This document shows positions 46,936 to 55,154 of a DNA stretch of 64,000 nucleotides, in pieces (within the stretch, counting starts at the first letter, position 1; every line of letters starts with the position of its first letter). The position numbers were made by a program, and so were the translations under genes. The DNA comes from JACMPA01 sp035564115 (GTDB lineage Bacteria; Patescibacteriota; Saccharimonadia; Saccharimonadales; UBA4665), in NCBI GenBank assembly GCA_035564115.1, contig DATMTN010000012.1, positions 1 through 64,000 on the forward strand, in the 5' to 3' direction. Under the pieces are notes generated by a model, which searched no databases, was not told the origin of the DNA, and worked only from the letters and a program-made list of their open reading frames with translations.

Positions 46936-47430
46936 TTACCGGTAGTTCGTGAAGCTGACGGGGAAGTCGAAATCACTCGCCTTGATGGCCTGCATAACTG
47001 CTTGCAGGTCATCTTTGCTTGTTGACATGACCCGCACGGTGTCGCCCTGAATCTGTGTTTTCACCTTTGAAAACTTGTCACGCACCAGCACGGTAATCTT
47101 TTTGGCCTTGTCCTGGTCTAGCCCCTGTACGAAAGGTACTTCCTTGGTCGTTTTCAAGTTTGATTCAACGGCATCTTTCGAGGTATCGAGGACCTTCTGC
47201 GAGAGGCCGCGGGTCGCCAGCTTCTTGCGGTAGATGTCCAGGATAGCATCGATTTGCCACTCGCCGCTGCCGGTGACTTTGATGCCTTTTTTGTCATCCA
47301 GCCACTCGATAGCCGCCGGCGTGCCCTTGAAGTCGTAGCGCGCAGTCATCTCGCGCTCCGTTTGGTCGAAGACGTTGTTCATCTCGGCCTTATCAAATTC
47401 ACTCACTGCATCAAAGGAAAAGTTTGCCAT
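46936..47430 (-). CDS. yajQ: YajQ-family nucleotide-binding protein
   Basis: 164 aa DUF520/YajQ. Start MANFSFDAVSEFDKAEMNN, the segment EREMTARYDFKGTPAAIEW and the end AIKASDFDFPVSFTNYR are diagnostic. In Xanthomonas a homologue binds cyclic-di-GMP. The start at 47430 matches a TACAAT seven bases away. Divergent from the 47521 gene, sharing promoter elements. Confidence 0.95.
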   Translation of the reverse strand: MANFSFDAVSEFDKAEMNNVFDQTEREMTARYDFKGTPAAIEWLDDKKGIKVTGSGEWQIDAILDIYRKKLATRGLSQKVLDTSKDAVESNLKTTKEVPFVQGLDQDKAKKITVLVRDKFSKVKTQIQGDTVRVMSTSKDDLQAVMQAIKASDFDFPVSFTNYR

Positions 47431-47437
47431 GACCTCT

Positions 47438-47489
47438 ATTGTACCCACCCCTATGGGGTGCTTGCAAACGTAAGCGGAAAGCCTATACT
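47438..47489. promoter_or_regulatory. Divergent promoters sharing a -35, with inverted repeat
   Basis: TTGCAA (47462-47467) is palindromic and can serve as -35 for both sides: TACAAT on the minus strand (complement 47438-47443, 18-bp spacer) for yajQ, and TATACT (47484-47489, 16-bp spacer) for the 47521 gene. CACCCC-TAT-GGGGTG (47446-47460) fills the yajQ spacer and looks like a repressor site. Confidence 0.6.
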
Positions 47490-47520
47490 TGGAAGTATCT
47501 TAAACAAGGAAGCTTGCAGT

Positions 47521-48201
47521 ATGACAAAAATTATCAGCAAACTACGCCTGGCAGCGACCCTCCCACTTGTAGTAGGTATCATGGGCTTTGCTCCAGTAGT
47601 GGTATATGCCGATCATGGCAAGGCCGCCGCCGATACGACGACTACGAGTGAGACAGAGACGACCGATCCTACAACTGGAAGTGACGATACGGCTGCCAAA
47701 ACCGAAGCGATTAATACGGCTCACAGCAAAGCTCTGGAATTACTGACAGAAAAGCGGGCGACTATTAAGCAGCACACAACTGAACAGAAACAAAAGGCGT
47801 GCGAAGCTCGTGCCACGAATATCGATATGCGAGCTAACAACTACGCGACTGCTGCTCAGCGTCACCTCGCTAACTTCACCGCTATATTTACGAAGGTCCA
47901 GGCATTCCACGATAAGAAGCAGCTGAATGTTACAAACTACGATACGCTAGTCGCGGCTGCGAACGCCAAGCAGGTAACCGCTCAAGCGGCTGTTGATGCC
48001 TTAAAGGCAGTTGACGTTAAGATTGACTGTACGCAAGCCGATCCTGCGATTGCAGTGGCTAATCTCAAAACAGCTACCAGCAATGCTCGTACGGCATTAC
48101 AAGACTACCGTACCGCCATCAAAGATGTGATCATTGCGCTCCAAGGCGCCTCGACCGCCAACAAGACAAGTGATACAAGTAGCACCGGGGGTAACCAGTA
48201 A
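47521..48201 (+). CDS. Secreted helical protein of unknown function (226 aa)
   Basis: Sec signal peptide MTKIISKLRLAATLPLVVG ending near VVVYA/DHG, a Thr/Ala/Asp-rich linker, then a long, Lys/Ala-rich helical region (about 70-215) with three Cys (in CEARATNID and DVKIDCTQ). It resembles coiled-coil surface proteins. The SD-like AAGGAAG and the start at 47521 were chosen; the frame extends to 47254 but only across yajQ. It overlaps the next gene's ATG by one base, so the two are coupled. Confidence 0.75.
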   Translation: MTKIISKLRLAATLPLVVGIMGFAPVVVYADHGKAAADTTTTSETETTDPTTGSDDTAAKTEAINTAHSKALELLTEKRATIKQHTTEQKQKACEARATNIDMRANNYATAAQRHLANFTAIFTKVQAFHDKKQLNVTNYDTLVAAANAKQVTAQAAVDALKAVDVKIDCTQADPAIAVANLKTATSNARTALQDYRTAIKDVIIALQGASTANKTSDTSSTGGNQ

Positions 48202-48482
48202 TGAAGCGACTTAATCAATCCGGTTCTCACGTTATTGCTCTAGCTGTTGGCGTATTAGCCATCGGGGTCATTGCCTTTGCTGGCTACACCGTGATGCAGC
48301 GCCAAAATACAACCACGGCAAACTCCACGACCAAGACGCCTACAACTACGGCATCGTCGAATAGCATCAATACGAGTGCTGACCTTACGAATGCTTCCAA
48401 TCAGCTCGATGCTTACTCAGGCCAGGTCAACAGCAGCTTGAATGATTCCTCACTCGACGCTGACCTGAACGACATGCTCTAG
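48201..48482 (+). CDS. Small membrane-anchored protein (93 aa)
   Basis: MKRLNQSGSHVIALAVGVLA is followed by the rest of a single helix (IGVIAFAGYTVMQ) and a Thr/Ser/Asn-rich hydrophilic tail. The N-terminal pattern (K-x-L-N...G-x-x-x) is a third variant of the N-termini at 10490 and 46314. It starts inside the stop of the upstream secreted protein (TAATG), so the two probably work together, perhaps as an anchor plus a surface partner. Confidence 0.65.
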   Translation: MKRLNQSGSHVIALAVGVLAIGVIAFAGYTVMQRQNTTTANSTTKTPTTTASSNSINTSADLTNASNQLDAYSGQVNSSLNDSSLDADLNDML

Positions 48483-48502
48483 AATTGCATAAATAAGCGC
48501 TA

Positions 48503-48529
48503 TTGCAATAGACTCACCTCTGGTACAAT
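48503..48529 (+). promoter_or_regulatory. Promoter of pheS operon
   Basis: TTGCAA (48503-48508), 15-bp spacer, TACAAT (48524-48529), ending 8 bases before the pheS ATG; leaderless. Confidence 0.5.
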
Positions 48530-48537
48530 AGAGGTCA

Positions 48538-49563
48538 ATGATAGACGATAGCGTAGCTGCTGAGCTCAAAAAGCGGGCCCAAGACGGTGACACCGGCGTA
48601 CTGCGCAGTGTCGAGTTCCGGGCCCTTTTTGATCAGATTAAAACCCTTCCGAATGACCAAAAAGCTGCCTACGGCCAGGCAGTGAACGCTCTGCGCCAAG
48701 AAATCGAAGGGATTGTGGCTGCCAAATCAAATGAGGCGGAAGCACTACCGCCTATCGATGTTACGGCGCCGTTTGATGTCAACGCCGCGGCACCAACGCT
48801 GCTAGCAGCCGAAACCGGCAGTATCCACCCGCTGATGGCTGAGCGCGATACCATCCTCGATATCTTCTACCGCATGGGCTTTACGGCTAGTGAATCGCGC
48901 GAGATTGACGATGACTTCCACATGTTCGGTGCCCTGAACTTCCCCGAGGGTCACCCGGCCCGCGACGACTACGACACCTTTATGACCGAACAGACTGATG
49001 GCAACGCCAAACGGCTAATCGCCCCTGCCCACACCAGTACCATGCAACACCGCTTGCTGCAGCAGTACAAGGGCAATCTTGACCAGGGTGAGCCAATTGC
49101 CGTGGTCGTGCCGGACCGCGTCTTCCGTAACGAAGACCTCGACGCGCGTCACGAGCACACGTTCTACCAGCTGGAAGGTATTTACGTTGGACGGGGTGTT
49201 CACGCCGGCAATCTCATTGCCACGCTCAAGACGTTCCTGCAGGAGTATTATGGCAAGGAGCTGGACGTCATGACTCAGCCCTTCTACTTCCCATTCACCG
49301 AGCCATCGTTCGAGTTTGCCCTCAGTTGTCCATTCTGTGATAAACAGGGCTGTAACATCTGTAGTCAGTCGGGCTGGATCGAACTGCTGGGCTGTGGCAT
49401 GATTCATCCAAATGTCCTCCGTGCTGCCGGCATTGATCCGGAAGTCTATACTGGCTTTGCTTGGGGCTGTGGTATCGACCGCTTGGTCATGATGAAATAC
49501 GGTATCGAAGATGTGCGCCACTTCCACTCAGCAAAATTAGACTTCCTGAGGCAGTTCGCATGA
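48538..49563 (+). CDS. pheS: Phenylalanyl-tRNA synthetase alpha subunit
   Basis: 341 aa class II synthetase catalytic subunit. Motif 2/3 blocks are MGFTASESREIDDDFHMFGA, TSTMQHRLL, FYFPFTEPSFEF and GFAWGCGIDRLVMMKYGI. An unusual Cys-rich insert (CPFCDKQGCNICSQSG) before motif 3 may bind zinc. The N-terminal coiled coil of ~70 residues is shorter than in E. coli. Overlaps the HIT gene by four bases. Confidence 0.95.
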   Translation: MIDDSVAAELKKRAQDGDTGVLRSVEFRALFDQIKTLPNDQKAAYGQAVNALRQEIEGIVAAKSNEAEALPPIDVTAPFDVNAAAPTLLAAETGSIHPLMAERDTILDIFYRMGFTASESREIDDDFHMFGALNFPEGHPARDDYDTFMTEQTDGNAKRLIAPAHTSTMQHRLLQQYKGNLDQGEPIAVVVPDRVFRNEDLDARHEHTFYQLEGIYVGRGVHAGNLIATLKTFLQEYYGKELDVMTQPFYFPFTEPSFEFALSCPFCDKQGCNICSQSGWIELLGCGMIHPNVLRAAGIDPEVYTGFAWGCGIDRLVMMKYGIEDVRHFHSAKLDFLRQFA

Positions 49564-50015
49564 GCGACACGCTTTTCGACAAAATTATCAGTGGTGAAAT
49601 CCCGGCCTGGAAAGTCTGGGAAGACGGCGGCTACCTGGCGTTTCTGACACCTTTCCCGAGCACACCCGGTCTGACTGTAGTCATTCCCAAGGTTAACCCG
49701 GGTGACTACCTCTTTGATCTCGATCAAACGGCGGTGAATGGGCTGATGGCGGCTGCCCAGACAGTTGCCAAAAAGCTCGAGAAAGCCTTCGACACGCCGC
49801 GCGTTGCGCTTGTTTTTGAAGGTACCGGCGTGCCGTATATTCACGCCAAGCTGTACCCGCTCCATGGTGACCTGGCCGGTGAAACTGGGGTGTGGTCAAA
49901 ACACCAAGAGTTCTACCCAGAGTACGCTGGCTACATCTCGACGGTCGAAGGACCAAAGATGAGTGATGAAGAGCTGACGGCGATCCAACAGAAAATCATC
50001 GAGGCCGAGGCATGA
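49560..50015 (+). CDS. HIT-like nucleotide-binding protein
   Basis: 151 aa. The N-terminal FDKIISGEIPAWKVWEDGGY is a classic HIT start. The His-triad region is IHAKLYPLHG, a divergent form of HxHxHxx in which later His residues are shifted, so the usual nucleotide hydrolase activity is likely but may be altered. Coupled by ATGA overlaps to pheS and to the PPOX gene. Confidence 0.85.
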   Translation: MSDTLFDKIISGEIPAWKVWEDGGYLAFLTPFPSTPGLTVVIPKVNPGDYLFDLDQTAVNGLMAAAQTVAKKLEKAFDTPRVALVFEGTGVPYIHAKLYPLHGDLAGETGVWSKHQEFYPEYAGYISTVEGPKMSDEELTAIQQKIIEAEA

Positions 50016-50437
50016 ACGACGACATCCAAAAGCAGATTTTCGAAGTACTAGAAAAACATGACCTATGCGTGCTGTCGACGGTTACCACCGACAACGTACC
50101 ACAGGCCGCCATAGTTGGTTTCTCACCGAATGCTAGCCTACAGTTACTTATTGGTACATCCAACCGCACTCGCAAGTATGCCAATCTCCAACATAACCAG
50201 CGGGTTGCGGTCACGGTGGGCGACTACGAATCCGAAGTGCAGTACGAGGGTACGGTTCGTCAGCTGACCAAAACTGAGCTGGCAGAACACCTAGAGACCC
50301 ATTTTGATAAACTGCCGGGTACGGCGAAATATCTCGAGGACGAAACCCAGGCGTGGTTCCTCCTAGACCCAAGCTGGATTCGCCTAACAGTCCACGGTAC
50401 CGTAAACACTGTTACTGAACTAAAGGATTTTGCATGA
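50012..50437 (+). CDS. Pyridoxamine 5'-phosphate oxidase-like flavoprotein
   Basis: 141 aa split-barrel fold: KHDLCVLSTVTTDNVPQAAI, LLIGTSNRTRKYANLQHN and VAVTVGD are typical of the PPOX/FMN-binding family. Substrate unknown (F420 or FMN-dependent reductase, heme or pyridoxal-related). It lies inside the pheST operon, overlapping pheT by four bases. Confidence 0.87.
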   Translation: MNDDIQKQIFEVLEKHDLCVLSTVTTDNVPQAAIVGFSPNASLQLLIGTSNRTRKYANLQHNQRVAVTVGDYESEVQYEGTVRQLTKTELAEHLETHFDKLPGTAKYLEDETQAWFLLDPSWIRLTVHGTVNTVTELKDFA

Positions 50438-52953
50438 AAATTAGTCTAAATTGGATGCGTGAATTTGGGGGCCAAGGACTGGATGTTCCGACTGATGAGT
50501 TGGTACGGCGTATTGGTGCCCAGCTGGGTGCGGTTGAGGAAGTCGAGAACTTGGGCGCAAAATACCAGGGAATCGTCATTGCAAAAATCGTCAGTTGTGT
50601 CGACCACCCCAATGCCGACCGCCTGCACATTTGCACTATTGACGACGGCGGTATTACACCCGACGTCAAGCGGGATGCCAACGGCCATGTCCAAGTGGTT
50701 TGTGGTGCACCGAATGCCCGCGAAGGCATTACGGTTGCGTGGCTGCCACCAGGGGCAACGGTACCTGACAGCGTGGGTACGGGCGATCCGTTCGTGCTGG
50801 AAGCCCGCGAACTCCGCGGCGTCGTTAGCAATGGTATGCTGGCCTCGCCAAAGGAATTGGCACTCGGTGAGAATCATGACGGCATTCTAGAAATTGACCC
50901 CACCCAGTGGACACCAAGCCAAATGGAGATCAAACCTGGCGCCGACTTCGCCAAGGTCTTTGGTCTGGATGACATGATTATTGATATTGAAAACAAGATG
51001 TTCACCCACCGGCCGGACTGCTTTGGTCAGCTGGGCGTGGCGCGCGAAATTGCTGGTATTAGTGGCCAGCAGTTCATATCACCACGTTGGTATAGCGACA
51101 AGCCACAGTTCCCGAATGGCGATGGTCTGGCGCTAGAAGTTGTGAATGAATCACCAGAGCTCGTACCACGCCTAATGACCCTGACGATGAAGAATGTAAA
51201 GATTGCGCCCAGCCCGCTCTGGCTACAATGTGCACTCATCCGCGTTGGTGCCAAGCCGATCAACAACGTGGTGGATGTCACGAACTATATCATGCTACTG
51301 ACAGCGCAGCCGACTCATGCCTATGACTACGACAAATTGCGCGGTCACAAGCTGGTGGCGCGCATGGCCAAGCCAGGCGAAAAGGCGCTGTTATTGAATC
51401 ACAAGACGTACGAATTTGATCCAGCGGACATCGTCATCGCTGACGGCGAAGGGCCAATCGGCTTGGCCGGTATCATGGGTGGTGGCGACAGTGAAGTGTC
51501 CGATGAGACCACGAATATTGTGCTGGAGTGTGCCAACTTTGATATGTACAACGTCCGTCGCAGCAGCATGCGCCACGGCATCTTTACCGATGCGCTGACT
51601 CGCTTCAACAAGGGCCAATCACCCCTACAGAACGACCACGTACTGCATTTGCTAATGCAGTCAGTTCAAGACGTAGCAGGGGGGGAAGCCGCTGGCCAAG
51701 TTACTGATATCAACAGTGCCGATGGTCGTGAATGGGTCCATCCACCGGTGCCAGTGACGGTTGAATTCGTAAATGCTCGTCTGGGCTTTGACCTATCAGC
51801 CGATGACATGAAACAACTGCTCGAAAACGTGGAGTTCCGAGTGGACGCCGACGGCGACAAGCTAACAGTGATGGCACCATTCTGGCGGACTGATGTTGAA
51901 ACCCGTGAAGATGTGGTGGAAGAAATCGGTCGCTTGTATGGCTTCGACAAGTTACCACTCGTACTCCCCGAGCGCGACATCGTCCCGGCTCACCGCAATG
52001 ACACACTGCAAACCAAGGCGGCTATTCGCGCCAAGCTCAAGACGATGGGCGCCAACGAAGTACTGACGTATTCGTTTGTGCACGGTAACTTGCTCGACAA
52101 AATGGGGCAGAACAAAGCCCAGGCATTCAGCCTAAGTAATGCCCTCAGCCCAGACTTGCAGTACTATCGCCTGAGTCTTACACCAAGCTTGCTCGACAAA
52201 GTGCATATGAATGCCAAGGCTGGCTACGACGCCTTTGCGTTGTTTGAAATCGGTACAGTGCATGGCCAGGGTGAGGTTGATGAAGACGGTCTACCGAAGG
52301 GCATGGGCCGAGTGAGCTTGGTGTATGCAAACACCGGCAAGCAACAGTCGACAGCCTACTATCAGGCGAGAACTTTTGCTAGCGAACTGCTCGCCGAACA
52401 CTTAGATATAGGGCAGATCCGTTTTGTGCCGATTGCTGAAGCCGGCTTTGCGGATCATAAGTTATTCCAACAGATGATCGCGCCTTATGATGATGGCCGC
52501 GCGGCGGTACTGCTGATTGGTGAGCGTCCACTTGGTGTCGTTGGTGAGTTCAAGCCGAGTGTCGCCAAGGCCATAAAACTACCCAAACAGTGCGCTGGAT
52601 TTGAACTGTTCTTGTCGGCGTTCAAGGCGGAACGGAGCAATACGTATCAGCCGCTTTCTCGTTTCCCGAGTGTTACGCAGGACATTACTCTCAAAATCAC
52701 GACTGCTACGAAGTTCGAAGACGTAGCTAACGCCTTGCAACAGTCCCTGAGTGGTGCACAAAGCGAGGCGCTGACACTGGCGCTTAAGCCACTGGGTATC
52801 TATCAATCACCGGATGATGGCGAACATAAGAATATCAGCTTCCGACTAGTGGCAACCAGCTACCAGAAGACGCTGAAAGATGCCGAGGTGAACGACGTAC
52901 TCGAGGCTGCTGCACATTCAGCCCAGCGGGCCGTTGGGGCGGAAAGAATCTAG
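50434..52953 (+). CDS. pheT: Phenylalanyl-tRNA synthetase beta subunit
   Basis: 839 aa. N-terminal tRNA-binding (EMAP-like) domain (ISLNWMREFGG...KIVSCVDHPNADRLHICT), B3/B4 editing domain (THAYDYDKLRG), B5 (AGIMGGGDSEVS) and the C-terminal ferredoxin-like anticodon-binding domain (YQPLSRFPSVTQDITL). Length is close to the norm of about 800. It completes the alpha2beta2 enzyme with pheS, despite two genes lying between. Confidence 0.96.
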   Translation: MKISLNWMREFGGQGLDVPTDELVRRIGAQLGAVEEVENLGAKYQGIVIAKIVSCVDHPNADRLHICTIDDGGITPDVKRDANGHVQVVCGAPNAREGITVAWLPPGATVPDSVGTGDPFVLEARELRGVVSNGMLASPKELALGENHDGILEIDPTQWTPSQMEIKPGADFAKVFGLDDMIIDIENKMFTHRPDCFGQLGVAREIAGISGQQFISPRWYSDKPQFPNGDGLALEVVNESPELVPRLMTLTMKNVKIAPSPLWLQCALIRVGAKPINNVVDVTNYIMLLTAQPTHAYDYDKLRGHKLVARMAKPGEKALLLNHKTYEFDPADIVIADGEGPIGLAGIMGGGDSEVSDETTNIVLECANFDMYNVRRSSMRHGIFTDALTRFNKGQSPLQNDHVLHLLMQSVQDVAGGEAAGQVTDINSADGREWVHPPVPVTVEFVNARLGFDLSADDMKQLLENVEFRVDADGDKLTVMAPFWRTDVETREDVVEEIGRLYGFDKLPLVLPERDIVPAHRNDTLQTKAAIRAKLKTMGANEVLTYSFVHGNLLDKMGQNKAQAFSLSNALSPDLQYYRLSLTPSLLDKVHMNAKAGYDAFALFEIGTVHGQGEVDEDGLPKGMGRVSLVYANTGKQQSTAYYQARTFASELLAEHLDIGQIRFVPIAEAGFADHKLFQQMIAPYDDGRAAVLLIGERPLGVVGEFKPSVAKAIKLPKQCAGFELFLSAFKAERSNTYQPLSRFPSVTQDITLKITTATKFEDVANALQQSLSGAQSEALTLALKPLGIYQSPDDGEHKNISFRLVATSYQKTLKDAEVNDVLEAAAHSAQRAVGAERI

Positions 52954-52956
52954 CTC

Positions 52957-53700
52957 ATGCAAACCACGCTTCAGGTGGGTGAGCGGGCGGTCCAGATTGA
53001 ATACGTCTTAGCACCTCAAATGGTGGTGTTTAGCCATGGGTTTGGTGTCCGGCATGATGCCCGAGGTCTCTTCACCGATATCGTAGCGGCCCTGCCGAAG
53101 GGCTGGGGGTATGCGCTGTTCGATTATGACTCGTACGACGAGGCGACCAAACAACAACATGTTGTTGGCTTTGCCACTCGACTAAAAGAGCTCAAAGCCG
53201 TGGTGGATTGGGCCCTCGTCCAAAAAGGTGTTGAAAAGTTACATTTGGTAGGACATTCGATGGGTAGTCTAACTATAGCGAGCCTGGCTCCAGAAATTCG
53301 GGGCGAGATTGTCCTGATGGTTCCACCATTGACGCTTGGTTCTCGGTTCGTGGAGCTGTACAACAAGCGCCCGGGTGTAGAGCACGAAGGGCACACCTGG
53401 AGCATCCCACGCAGCGACGGCACAACTACGATCGTAGATGATGTAGCATTTGCCGAGCTTATGAGTATCGACGCCGAGGGCGAGCTTGCTAAATTGGCCA
53501 TGTTCCGGTCGTACACTATCGTGCTTGCAGGCACAGACGAGGTCTTGCCGGACGAAGATTATACCGATCTGATTGTAATGCCGAGTGTGAGCATGCAGGG
53601 TATCGATCAGGCTGACCATGATTTTAGCGGCCGAGCTCGAAAAGAGAGTGTCAGCATTGTGGTACGACTATTGCAGGGTGACAAGATAGATGCCGAATGA
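52957..53700 (+). CDS. Alpha/beta hydrolase
   Basis: 247 aa. Nucleophile elbow GHSMGSLTIA (Ser in GxSxG), oxyanion region VVFSHGFGVRHD, and His near the end (IDQADHDFSGRA). Serine hydrolase of esterase/lipase-like type; substrate unknown. It starts three bases after pheT, so it is on the same transcript. Confidence 0.85.
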   Translation: MQTTLQVGERAVQIEYVLAPQMVVFSHGFGVRHDARGLFTDIVAALPKGWGYALFDYDSYDEATKQQHVVGFATRLKELKAVVDWALVQKGVEKLHLVGHSMGSLTIASLAPEIRGEIVLMVPPLTLGSRFVELYNKRPGVEHEGHTWSIPRSDGTTTIVDDVAFAELMSIDAEGELAKLAMFRSYTIVLAGTDEVLPDEDYTDLIVMPSVSMQGIDQADHDFSGRARKESVSIVVRLLQGDKIDAE

Positions 53701-53750
53701 GCGTCACTAGTTTGTAGAAGAAATATATCGACGCTGTCGATAGCATAGGC

Positions 53751-53756
53751 TATACT
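53751..53756 (+). promoter_or_regulatory. -10 TATACT, near-leaderless promoter of FKBP genes
   Basis: Ends 10 bases before ATG 53767. Confidence 0.5.
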
Positions 53757-53766
53757 GGTTGCTAAG

Positions 53767-54318
53767 ATGACAAAAGTGAAGGATCGAATTTTTGCAGGTT
53801 TTGGTGCGTTATTGTTTTTAGTGACCGCTTCAGCTCTGACTATTGCGGTGATTGTAAACGCTGTCGGTAATCACGACTCAAGCCAGTCGGAGGCACAGGC
53901 CGCCAGTAAGGCCGCGAGCTGCTCGTCTACGGCGCCAATTGCGGCAGCAACCTTGCCAGCACCAGATGTCTATAAACCCGATGGTGAAGTTAAGACACTG
54001 GACAAGACCGACCTCGAGGTTGGTACCGGTGCTACCCTCAAGAGTGGTGACTGTGTGCAGGTAAAATACTATGGCACGCTGGCGAGTGACGGGACGAAGT
54101 TTGACGAGAACTTCACGCAGCCAACCGCGTTCCAGTTCCAGCTGGGCAAGGGCAATGTTATTCAGGGCTGGGACCAAGGCCTCGTGGGCGCCAAAGTTGG
54201 GGGCACGCGTCGACTCGTTATCCCGGCAAACCTTGCCTACGGCAATCAAGCTGCTGGTAGTATTCCGGCCGACTCTGCCCTTGTCTTTGTCGTAGAGATT
54301 TTGAAGGTGGCGAACTAA
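53767..54318 (+). CDS. Membrane-anchored FKBP-type peptidyl-prolyl isomerase
   Basis: 183 aa. N-terminal helix (FGALLFLVTASALTIAVIV), Ser/Ala linker, then the FKBP domain (about 78-183): VKYYGTLASDGTKFDENFTQ, GKGNVIQGWDQGLVGAKVGG and IPANLAYGNQ. It should act outside the membrane as a folding helper for secreted proteins. TAATG-coupled to the second FKBP. Confidence 0.9.
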   Translation: MTKVKDRIFAGFGALLFLVTASALTIAVIVNAVGNHDSSQSEAQAASKAASCSSTAPIAAATLPAPDVYKPDGEVKTLDKTDLEVGTGATLKSGDCVQVKYYGTLASDGTKFDENFTQPTAFQFQLGKGNVIQGWDQGLVGAKVGGTRRLVIPANLAYGNQAAGSIPADSALVFVVEILKVAN

Positions 54319-54677
54319 TGTTGGACGATTTTGCTCCTGTTGACCAGGTTTCTGAGCTGCAGATTATCGACCGCGTTGAAGGCACGGGTGACACCGTAGC
54401 GGCTGGTGCGACAGTCACGGTTGACTACACGGGTGCGGTTGCGGCGACCGGCCATGTATTTCAAAGCAGTAAAGACTTCGGTAAGCCCATTACTTTTGGT
54501 CTGAATCAGGTTATCAAAGGCTGGACTGACGGCATTCCGGGCATGAAAGTTGGTGGCACGCGTCGACTCGTTATCCCGGCCGAACAAGCGTATGGCTCAC
54601 GACCACCCTATGGCTCTGGCATCCCTGCCGATGCTCCACTCGTCTTTGATGTGACTCTTCACGCTATCGAAGCATAG
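54318..54677 (+). CDS. FKBP-type peptidyl-prolyl isomerase
   Basis: 119 aa, a lone FKBP domain: VTVDYTGAVAATGHVFQSSK, NQVIKGWTDGIPGMKVGG and YGSRPPYGSGIPADAPL. No signal peptide, so probably the cytoplasmic partner of the anchored FKBP. Part of its coding DNA (54555-54580) is identical to the upstream gene. Confidence 0.9.
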   Translation: MLDDFAPVDQVSELQIIDRVEGTGDTVAAGATVTVDYTGAVAATGHVFQSSKDFGKPITFGLNQVIKGWTDGIPGMKVGGTRRLVIPAEQAYGSRPPYGSGIPADAPLVFDVTLHAIEA

Positions 54678-54727
54678 CCCGGAAACGACTCGTTTTGTCT
54701 GTCAAACGTATTAAAAAACACAATATG

Positions 54728-54765
54728 TAGCGTATTGACGACCAACTAATACGCTAGAGTATACT
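54728..54765 (+). promoter_or_regulatory. Glutaredoxin-gene promoter with 9-bp inverted repeat
   Basis: TAGCGTATT (54728-54736) and AATACGCTA (54748-54756), 11-base centre, cover the -35 TTGACG (54735-54740). The -10 TATACT lies at 54760-54765, 19-bp spacer. The layout is that of an operator that blocks the -35. Confidence 0.55.
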
Positions 54766-54828
54766 CATAGTTACAAGCAAAGATATACAAAAGTAACAGG
54801 TCAAAACGATCTACAGAGGGAAACAATT

Positions 54829-55077
54829 ATGGTCAAAAACATCACTATCTTCACCACCAACACCTGCGCTTACTGCGCTATGGTGAAGCGTTTTCTGGAT
54901 GCTAAGGACCACAAGTACGAAGTTGTGAACCTCGATGAACAGCCAGAGCGTCAGGCTGAGGCACTTGCGCTGAGCGGTGCGTTGACCGTACCTGTTACGG
55001 TTGTTACCAAGCAAGATGACAGCCGCGAAGTCATCGTCGGCTACAACCTAAGCAAGCTGGCACCAGCTGTCGCCTAG
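54829..55077 (+). CDS. Glutaredoxin-like/NrdH-type redoxin
   Basis: 82 aa thioredoxin-fold protein. Redox-active CAYC near residue 13 (FTTNTCAYCAMVKRFLDAK), TVPVT cis-Pro region, and C-terminal GYNLSKLAPAV. Likely reduced by the thioredoxin reductase encoded just downstream (NrdH-like pairing). SD-like AGAGGG precedes the ATG. Confidence 0.88.
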   Translation: MVKNITIFTTNTCAYCAMVKRFLDAKDHKYEVVNLDEQPERQAEALALSGALTVPVTVVTKQDDSREVIVGYNLSKLAPAVA

Positions 55078-55083
55078 ACCTGG

Positions 55084-55089
55084 TACAAT
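55084..55089 (+). promoter_or_regulatory. Possible -10 TACAAT before trxB
   Basis: Lies 13 bases ahead of an intrinsic terminator; no strong -35. Confidence 0.35.
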
Positions 55090-55102
55090 TGATATAGAAC
55101 GG

Positions 55103-55133
55103 AAAAATGCTCCTTCGACCAGGGAGCATTTTT
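55103..55133 (+). terminator. Intrinsic terminator between glutaredoxin and trxB
   Basis: AAAAATGCTCC (55103-55113), 9-base loop, GGAGCATTTTT (55123-55133): an 11-bp stem ending in five T. Confidence 0.75.
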
Positions 55134-55154
55134 AAACTAAAGAGGGAGAGAGAC

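Noticed and set aside
48538..53700. Recoding of TGA (Gly) as in Gracilibacteria/Absconditabacteria
   Set aside because: TGA ends pheS, the HIT gene, PPOX and the 52957 gene at the expected lengths, so TGA is a stop here.
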